From Gillisella vitis (GTDB lineage Bacteria > Pseudomonadota > Alphaproteobacteria > Rhizobiales > Rhizobiaceae), in the NCBI RefSeq assembly GCF_014204625.1, contig NZ_JACHLU010000011.1, positions 62,001-126,000 on the forward strand: a stretch of 64,000 nt of DNA, read 5' to 3'. Positions 58,324 through 64,000 of the stretch are shown here, in pieces. Position 1 is the stretch's first letter, and each line of letters begins with the position of its first letter. A model generated the notes under the pieces. That model saw nothing but the letters and a program-made list of their open reading frames with translations. It had not been told where the DNA came from and did no database searches. A program made the position numbers and the translations under genes.

Positions 58324-58567
58324 GATTCCGATCACAGTACACGACGCAAACGTTTTTTCGGCTACGCCACCCCCTCATCCGGCTACCGCCACCTTCTCCC
58401 CGCTGGGGAGAAGAGACCAGGCTGACAGCACTGAATTTGAAATTAATGCCGCAAGAACAAAACGCTACCTCATGCCTCTTCTCCCCAGCGGGGAGAAGAT
58501 CCCGGCAGGGAGATGAGGGGGCAAGCGGCAGATCAAAACGTTTGCGTCGTGTACTGTGGATTCCGAT
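58324..58567. mobile_element. 226-bp MITE-like element with 24-bp TIRs and 9-bp target duplication
   Basis: Terminal inverted repeats at 58333-58356 and 58535-58558 are perfect over 24 bases (outer end CACAGTACACGACGCAAACG). They are flanked at both sides by the identical 9-mer GATTCCGAT (58324-58332 and 58559-58567), the pattern left by transposition. No open frame is inside. The interior holds two palindromes, CTTCTCCCCGCTGGGGAGAAG-like on the left and its counterpart on the right, in an inverted arrangement with CCCCCTCATC / GATGAGGGGG. A non-autonomous element is the best reading. Confidence 0.85.
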
Positions 58568-58672
58568 TTATGGCACGCTACAGCATGTCGCGTTTTATTG
58601 TCCTCAATAAAACGATAACGTCCATGCGAAAAAGAAAGAGCTAAAGCCATATTCGGCGCGCTGTATAGGCGC

Positions 58673-58701
58673 AAAAAAACCCGGCACTGCCGGGTTTTTT
58701 T
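58673..58701 (-). terminator. Terminator after carD
   Basis: Seven A, then CCCGGC / GCCGGG around ACT, then seven T. It is symmetrical and ends carD on the minus strand. Confidence 0.95.
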
Positions 58702-58721
58702 GTCTCCTCTCTCTGGAACGC

Positions 58722-59291
58722 TTATGCAGCTTCTTCCTGAGCATCTTCTTCTTCTATGGTCTTGCCGCGCTTTGGTCCTTTGGCAAGGTTGACTTCCACC
58801 AGACGAACAGCCTCGGTTTCCGACATTTTATTGACGGCGGCGATTTCACGCGCCATGCGGTCGAGGGCGGCTTCATAAAGCTGACGCTCGGAGTAAGACT
58901 GTTCCGGTTGATGCTCTGCACGGTAAAGGTCACGCACGACCTCTGCGATCGAAATCAGGTCACCGGAATTGATTTTTGCATCATATTCCTGAGCGCGGCG
59001 CGACCACATGGTGCGCTTGACGCGGGCTTTGCCTTGAACGACTTTCAGTGCACGCTCGACGAAATCTGTCTCGGAAAGCTTTCGCATTCCGATGGTGACA
59101 GCCTTGGTGACCGGCACTTTCAAACGCATTTTGTCTTTGTCAAAATCGATTACAAAAAGCTCGAGCTTCATACCTGCGACTTCTTGCTCTTCGATCGCGG
59201 TGATCGTGCCGACACCATGAGCCGGATAAACGATTGCCTCACCGGTCTTGAAGCCCTGACGCGTTGAAGATTTTTTCTGCTGGGTCGTCAT
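58722..59291 (-). CDS. carD: CarD-family transcription regulator
   Basis: The 189-residue protein has the N-terminal RNA-polymerase-interacting Tudor-like domain (GEAIVYPAHGVGTITAIEEQ, about 14-75) and a helical DNA-binding domain with TMWSRRAQEYDAKINSGDL. CarD binds RNAP beta and stabilises open promoter complexes in other bacteria. The C-terminal tail is acidic. The frame extends to 59402, but the ATG at 59291 has GGGAG upstream and gives the family length. Confidence 0.94.
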   Translation of the reverse strand: MTTQQKKSSTRQGFKTGEAIVYPAHGVGTITAIEEQEVAGMKLELFVIDFDKDKMRLKVPVTKAVTIGMRKLSETDFVERALKVVQGKARVKRTMWSRRAQEYDAKINSGDLISIAEVVRDLYRAEHQPEQSYSERQLYEAALDRMAREIAAVNKMSETEAVRLVEVNLAKGPKRGKTIEEEDAQEEAA

Positions 59292-59895
59292 TCGCTTTAA
59301 AAACTCCCTGTTACTGTATCGGCATGAGCCGACACCGGACTGAATAGTCCGGATAAGACGGGGGAACCGTCGGGTGACTCCGTGCTGTTCCAACCAAAAC
59401 AAGACAAAAACCAGTGTATCAGCGACCTAACCGGCGAGGTTGAATTGTCACAGATGAAAGTTTAACGGATTTTTTGGCTTTCGTGGTAGGTTTGGGCACA
59501 AAAATGCCCTAACGATGGATCAGTTCTAAAGTTGTAGCATAAAAATGTGAGGAAATCAATGTTTTGCTACCTGATCATGACTTGACGGGCGCTGTGCCGG
59601 ATTGGTAGCAGATTCGCGCCGATGATGTGCTGGCCGACATCTGGGTGATTCGATTTTTCTAAATTAAATTGTTGAATATAATAGACTATTTTTCGAAATA
59701 CGGCTTGCGTTCACGCAAAACAACAGTTTTTTACATGCAGGTGATTGGAGCAAAATTGCTTTTCACTGTGGAAAAATGCATGGCTGCTACCACAAAATCT
59801 TCATCCTGCCGCTTTTTCCAAAACACAATGTTGCGAACGGTTTTCTGATGCCTGTTCTATCTTGCGTTTTATCAAATCTGTGTTTCTGTTCTCGC
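59292..59895. other. Long gap upstream of carD
   Basis: About 600 bases have no gene I can support. The part after 59450 is AT-rich (a run of A/T near 59655-59700) and probably holds the carD promoter. No tRNA, riboswitch or terminator was seen. Confidence 0.45.
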
Positions 59896-59932
59896 ATCGG
59901 ACCGAAAACCGGCTCCTACTTTTCGGTCCGAT
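59896..59932 (-). repeat. Hairpin 12 bases after fdxA, related to the CTAGAG repeat
   Basis: ATCGGACCGAAAA pairs perfectly over 13 bases with TTTTCGGTCCGAT. The minus-strand core AAAAGTAGGAGCCGGTTTT resembles module 1 of the CTAGAG repeat (AAAAGTGGAATCCGGTTTT), but with a different outer stem. It probably stabilises or ends the fdxA transcript. Confidence 0.75.
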
Positions 59933-59943
59933 TCTGCATTCGG

Positions 59944-60282
59944 TCAGTCTCCGGTGCCAGGCTTTTCCGAGAAGTAAAGTTCATACTTGCCTTCAACGCC
60001 GTCCATTTCCTTGGCTTCCGGCATCGCATCACGCTTGGTCGTGATATTAGGCCAGAGCTGGGCATAGTCGGCATTGATCTTCAGCCATTTATCCAGGCCC
60101 GGCTCGGTGTCTGGTTTGATGGCTTCTGCGGGACATTCCGGTTCGCACACGCCGCAATCAATGCATTCATCCGGGTTGATGACCAGAAAGTTCTCACCTT
60201 CATAAAAGCAGTCAACCGGGCACACTTCCACGCAGTCTGTATATTTGCAGCGTACGCAGTTGTCGGTCACGATATACGTCAT
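59944..60282 (-). CDS. fdxA: Ferredoxin FdxA (7Fe-8S type)
   Basis: The 112-residue ferredoxin has nine Cys: C9, C12, C17, C21, C25 in the first half and C40, C43, C46, C50 in [12 protein letters not shown]. This pattern fits one [3Fe-4S] and one [4Fe-4S] cluster, with a C-terminal extension, as in Azotobacter ferredoxin I. It is an electron carrier with unknown partner here. TGGAG precedes the ATG. It lies downstream of the helicase and S4 genes on the same strand. Confidence 0.95.
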   Translation of the reverse strand: MTYIVTDNCVRCKYTDCVEVCPVDCFYEGENFLVINPDECIDCGVCEPECPAEAIKPDTEPGLDKWLKINADYAQLWPNITTKRDAMPEAKEMDGVEGKYELYFSEKPGTGD

Positions 60283-60500
60283 GCGGTACTCCAGAGGTCT
60301 CTAGAATGGGCCTTGTGTTGCCGGAAATGATCTTTTGAAGAAAACACTGTGCGATAAGGACACCGCACAGATTTTCCACAGGGCAGTGAGCTAATGCTTT
60401 CTGCGCGTGTTAGCAAGAATAAATCATCCCCAAGCGTGTCCCGGCAGGGTAGATTTTCCTAAAGCCATTGCCTTGAGTTGGTGAGAGGCGGCAATTGACC

Positions 60501-60902
60501 CTAATCATCACTGTCCATCAGCCGATCCAGCAGTCGTCGGTCCCGTTTTGTTGGACGTCCGCTGCCTTGCTCACGCTGGCCACTGGCGGAATTGAGGAGT
60601 TTATCATGGGGAACTGGCGGCGGTGACACATCACTATAGAGAAGTCGTGCTTCTTCATAAGGGCCACGGCGCTCCCCAGAGCCTTGCACGATCAGGATAA
60701 CATGTCTGTCGTTGTGCCTGATCTCAACCTGATCACCGGGGCGCACCAAGGCGCTGGGCTGCCTGATTTTCTGACCGTTGATCGAGACATGGCCAGAGGA
60801 AATCTGCGTTTGCGCAAGCGTGCGTGATTTGCTCATACGGGTAAAAAACAGCCACTTATCGATCCGCTGAGGCGCTCCGGTCTGTGGCTGTTTCTCATTC
60901 AT
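60501..60902 (-). CDS. S4-domain RNA-binding protein (HslR-like)
   Basis: The 133-residue protein has an S4 domain at about residues 12-70 (RIDKWLFFTRMSKSRTLAQT and SINGQKIRQPSALVRPGDQV) and a basic C-terminal tail. In E. coli the related HslR rescues stalled 50S subunits carrying nascent chains. Only three bases separate it from the end of the helicase gene, so the two are in one operon. Confidence 0.9.
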   Translation of the reverse strand: MNEKQPQTGAPQRIDKWLFFTRMSKSRTLAQTQISSGHVSINGQKIRQPSALVRPGDQVEIRHNDRHVILIVQGSGERRGPYEEARLLYSDVSPPPVPHDKLLNSASGQREQGSGRPTKRDRRLLDRLMDSDD

Positions 60903-60905
60903 GGC

Positions 60906-63900
60906 TTACTTCTTCATTTGCTCCTTAAGAGCGGCCAGCTTGGCGAAGGGCGAATCCGGGTCAATCGGCTTTTCCTTGCGCGGTGGCTTGGCTTCAAACC
61001 GCTGCGGCTGGGCAGGTTTTGTATCGCGGTCCTTGCGGGGCGCACGATCATTGCGATCGCCACGGGGGGCCTGCTTGTCGCGCTGGCCGTCCCGGTCACG
61101 CGGCTTGCCGGAATGTCCGCCATCCCGACGCTTTTCCTCACGTGGGGCATCGCTGCGGCCTTCAGTCTTCTGCTCGGTGCGGGCAGCGTGATTGGCTCCG
61201 CCGTTGCGTCGCTCCGTCTGCTGGCGCACTGGACGCTGATTGTCATTGCGCCCGCCCGGACGCCACAACAGCACAGGCTTTGGTTCTGCTGGCGCTTCGG
61301 GCGTCGCCAGAAGGTCAGCGGCAGGGGCCGTTGCAGCGCCTGCTTCAGCATTGTCCTGATGGCTTACGGCCTGCTCAGTGGATGTCTCGCCTGCGCTCTG
61401 CGCGTCACTGTCTGTCGCTTCTGTCGTGCTTTCAGCGGCATCAGGCGTTTTTTCGCCGCCCTGAGAGGCAAGGAACGCGGCAGCCTCTTCCGGCTTTACC
61501 GAATCAGCGCGATAGCCAAGGCCCTTGAGGATCTCTTCCATATCGTCGGGTGTTGCGCCGAGAATGGAGAGCATGGCGGTCGTGGTGGTAAAACGTCGGC
61601 CATCATACGCGCCGTCTGGACGCACGCCTGCTGCGCCCGGCTTCCATTGCAGAAGTGGACGGATCAGGTCTGCCAGACGCTCGAGAATGTCGATGCGCAC
61701 GGCGCGCTTGCCGAGAAAGCGAAAGCCCGCCAGCTTGTAGAAATTACGTTCAAAGCCGGGATCGGTCACAACCGATGTGCGGCCAGCAGCCAGAACCGGA
61801 ATAAGCTCGCCATAGCCTGGCTTGTCCAGGCCATCATTTTTCAAGGCCCACAGCAGGGTGATCAATTCGGCAGGGGCCGGCTTGAGCAAGGTTGGCATGA
61901 AAATGTGGTAGGCACCAAAACGCACGCCATAGCGCCGCATGGAGGCGCGCGCGTCCTGATCCAGCGATTTGACCTCTTCGGTTACGTCACGGCGGAAGAG
62001 AATGCCGAGGCTTTCGACCAGCTGAAAGGCCAGTCCCTTGGAAAGGCCCTGCAAATCTTCAGCGCGGGACAGATCATCCAGCGGCTTCAAAATGGTCGAG
62101 ATATGGTGATTGACGAAGCGCTCGATGCGCGCAACCACGTGATCACGGGCATTGCCGGTCAATTGTTCGTCAGCCAGCAGGATAACCCGCGGATGCATGA
62201 CGTGATCCGATCCGACCAGGCGGGCAACGGGATCACCGAGCCAGCGCACAAGACCATCGGAACTGAGGGCAATATCATTATTGCCTGATGCGTGCAGCCT
62301 TGCTGCCCGCGCCTCAAATTCCAGGCCAAGGGCCTTTTGGGCGGCAGTTTGCACTGCCTTTGCATCCGGCCCTTCCGTTCCAGAAATCGGCGTAAACCGG
62401 AATCCGGAGAGTTGGCCCACGTGATGTCCCTCTACGAACACATCACCGTTTACACTGATTTCTGCTTCCAGCATCGCATTCTCTCTCAACCGCTTCATGA
62501 GCACAGATGTCCTGCGATCAACAAAGCGTTTCGTCAACCTCTCATGTAACGCGTCAGACAATCGATCTTCGATTTCCCGCGTCTTTTCTTGCCAGTGTGT
62601 CGGATCGGCAAGCCAACCTGGCCTGTTTGACACATAAGTCCAAGTTCGTATCTGCGCAATCCGCGCAGAAAGAGTATCTATTTCACCATCGGTCCGATCG
62701 GACCTGCGCACCTGTTCGGCCATGAAATTCTCATTCACAGTACCGTGTCGCGCGAGATCAGAATAGAGGGTGAGGATAAGATCAGCATGTTGTGCCGGGG
62801 TTATTCGCCGATAATCGGGCAAAGCACAGGCATCCCACAGCAGAGAGACCCGTTCAGGTGTGCTGGCAAGATCCTGAACCTCAGGATAGCGGGCCAGATG
62901 TTCCAGCGCCTGTTGATCAATCGCAGGCAGTGCCCGCACCAGTCCCGGCACACGCGGCGGTGCATCCAGACTGCGTTGCAGATTGGCAATGGATGAAAAG
63001 TCAAAATGCGGCGTGCGCCATTGCAGCACCTTGACCGGATCAAAGTCGTGGGCCTGAAGTCGCTCCACCAGTTCTGGTTCGAACGGATCAACCCGCCCGG
63101 TGACGCCAAAAGTGCCATCTTTCAGATGTCGCCCGGCGCGCCCGGCAATCTGGCCAAGCTCGCCCGCATTGAGATTGCGAAACTGGTAGCCATCGAATTT
63201 GCGATCCTGGGCAAAGGCCACGTGATCAACATCGAGGTTGAGGCCCATGCCGATGGCATCGGTGGCCACCAGATATTCGACATCGCCGGATTGATAGAGG
63301 CTCACCTGCGCATTGCGCGTGCGCGGGCTGAGGGCCCCAAGCACCACGGCAGCACCACCGCGCTGGCGGCGAATCAATTCGGCAATCGAGTAAACTTCAT
63401 CGGCCGAAAAGGCGACAATGGCCGTGCGCTGGGGCAGGCGGGTGATTTTTTTCTGGCCTGCATAAAACAGTTGCGACAGGCGAGGGCGCTCGACCACGGT
63501 GATGCCGGGCAGCAATTGTTGCAAAATCGGCTTCATGGTGGCGGAGCCAAGCAGCAGAGTTTCTTCCCGACCGCGCAGATTCAACAGCCGGTCGGTGAAG
63601 ATATGGCCGCGCTCCAGATCACCCGCCAATTGAATTTCATCAATGGCGACAAAGGCAACCTTGGTTTCACGGGGCAGGGCCTCAACCGTGCAAACCGAAT
63701 ATTTGGCTTTTGGTGGTGTGATTTTCTCTTCGCCGGTGATCAGCGATACATTGCTGGCACCCACCCGCTCGACCAGTCGGGTATAAACTTCTCGTGCCAG
63801 CAGCCGCAAGGGCAGGCCAATCATCCCCGATCCATGGGCAATCATGCGCTCAATGGCATAATGGGTCTTGCCCGTATTGGTCGGCCCCAGCACAGCAATG

Positions 63901-63923
63901 ACGCTGCGACCGCTCAGAATCAT
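60906..63923 (-). CDS. Suv3-like ATP-dependent RNA helicase
   Basis: The protein has about 1005 residues and belongs to the family of mitochondrial Suv3. The Walker A motif is LGPTNTGKTHYAIERM at the N terminus, and further helicase motifs are AIDEIQLAGDLERGHIFTDR, LLGSATMKP, LVATDAIGMGLNLD and GQIAGRAGRH. A long C-terminal tail (after about 820) is of low complexity, rich in Ala, Glu, Arg, Asp and Gly, and ends in a Lys-rich stretch. The frame extends to a GTG at 63944; I prefer the ATG at 63923, before Ile-Leu-Ser-Gly-Arg. It is probably part of RNA turnover. Confidence 0.88.
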   Translation of the reverse strand: MILSGRSVIAVLGPTNTGKTHYAIERMIAHGSGMIGLPLRLLAREVYTRLVERVGASNVSLITGEEKITPPKAKYSVCTVEALPRETKVAFVAIDEIQLAGDLERGHIFTDRLLNLRGREETLLLGSATMKPILQQLLPGITVVERPRLSQLFYAGQKKITRLPQRTAIVAFSADEVYSIAELIRRQRGGAAVVLGALSPRTRNAQVSLYQSGDVEYLVATDAIGMGLNLDVDHVAFAQDRKFDGYQFRNLNAGELGQIAGRAGRHLKDGTFGVTGRVDPFEPELVERLQAHDFDPVKVLQWRTPHFDFSSIANLQRSLDAPPRVPGLVRALPAIDQQALEHLARYPEVQDLASTPERVSLLWDACALPDYRRITPAQHADLILTLYSDLARHGTVNENFMAEQVRRSDRTDGEIDTLSARIAQIRTWTYVSNRPGWLADPTHWQEKTREIEDRLSDALHERLTKRFVDRRTSVLMKRLRENAMLEAEISVNGDVFVEGHHVGQLSGFRFTPISGTEGPDAKAVQTAAQKALGLEFEARAARLHASGNNDIALSSDGLVRWLGDPVARLVGSDHVMHPRVILLADEQLTGNARDHVVARIERFVNHHISTILKPLDDLSRAEDLQGLSKGLAFQLVESLGILFRRDVTEEVKSLDQDARASMRRYGVRFGAYHIFMPTLLKPAPAELITLLWALKNDGLDKPGYGELIPVLAAGRTSVVTDPGFERNFYKLAGFRFLGKRAVRIDILERLADLIRPLLQWKPGAAGVRPDGAYDGRRFTTTTAMLSILGATPDDMEEILKGLGYRADSVKPEEAAAFLASQGGEKTPDAAESTTEATDSDAQSAGETSTEQAVSHQDNAEAGAATAPAADLLATPEAPAEPKPVLLWRPGGRNDNQRPVRQQTERRNGGANHAARTEQKTEGRSDAPREEKRRDGGHSGKPRDRDGQRDKQAPRGDRNDRAPRKDRDTKPAQPQRFEAKPPRKEKPIDPDSPFAKLAALKEQMKK

Positions 63924-64000
63924 GGGTTGCGAAGTCAAATACACGCTCCGGACTGCACTTTAAGGAGATGGCAGCTGGAAGGCTACCTTCATCCGCTGCA

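Noticed and set aside
60372..60380. DnaA-box-like TTTTCCACA downstream of the S4 gene
   Set aside because: It is a single site without clustering, far from the origin; expected by chance in 64 kb.

Overview
The window is about 64 kb of an alphaproteobacterial chromosome, almost certainly from the Rhizobiaceae (Agrobacterium / Allorhizobium / Rhizobium group). The reasons are the hemE-linked replication origin, a parS palindrome of the TGTTTCACGTGAAACA type, a CarD homologue, a DUF1013/TrcR-type regulator, an NAD-dependent glutamate dehydrogenase of about 1,590 residues, and the complete cyclic beta-1,2-glucan pair ndvA/ndvB (chvA/chvB). I cannot fix the genus from sequence alone. No tRNA, rRNA, CRISPR array, prophage or intact insertion sequence was seen.

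Layout. 0-7.8 kb: leftward operon timA-like / mltA / Smr / XRE regulator, then rightward fxsA and secB, then leftward maf-aroE-coaE-dnaQ and a PEP synthase/PPDK regulatory protein. 7.8-8.2 kb: the chromosome origin, an AT-rich gap with a cluster of DnaA boxes and GANTC sites. 8.2-17.0 kb: rightward hemE-hemJ, rho, mnmE, mnmG, rsmG, parA, parB, with three parS or parS-like sites at 6.24, 12.74 and 14.68 kb. 17-23.1 kb: leftward leuS-lptE-holA, a PLP homeostasis protein, and the TrcR-like regulator. 23.4-29.6 kb: acsA, a small zincin-like protein and pyruvate carboxylase. 29.9-43.1 kb: a LuxR-type regulator with a complete acyl-homoserine-lactone pocket, the beta-1,2-glucan exporter ndvA, an M20 amidohydrolase and the giant glucan synthase ndvB. 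43.1-51.3 kb: an MFS transporter, NAD-GDH, pdxY and a beta-carbonic anhydrase. 51.3-56.5 kb: a lytic transglycosylase, asd, a possible 39-residue small protein, an MFS symporter with a large periplasmic insertion, and a small unknown protein. 56.6-64 kb: an ABC-F ATPase, carD, fdxA, an S4 RNA-binding protein and a Suv3-like helicase.

Most genes are conserved core functions: replication and segregation, haem, tRNA modification, cell wall, central carbon metabolism (acetate to acetyl-CoA, pyruvate to oxaloacetate, glutamate to 2-oxoglutarate) and the osmo-adaptive periplasmic glucan. The less ordinary content lies between genes. (1) A dispersed two-hairpin repeat begins with CTAGAG, and in four of four long copies it supplies the TAG stop codon of the gene beside it; its stem changes compensate between copies. 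(2) A 226-bp MITE-like element has 24-bp perfect terminal inverted repeats and an exact 9-bp target duplication (58,324-58,567). (3) Two related hairpins lie in inverted orientation just upstream of ndvB, with loops complementary over 12 bases. (4) All three parS sites read as Ser-Arg-Glu-Thr in a local frame.
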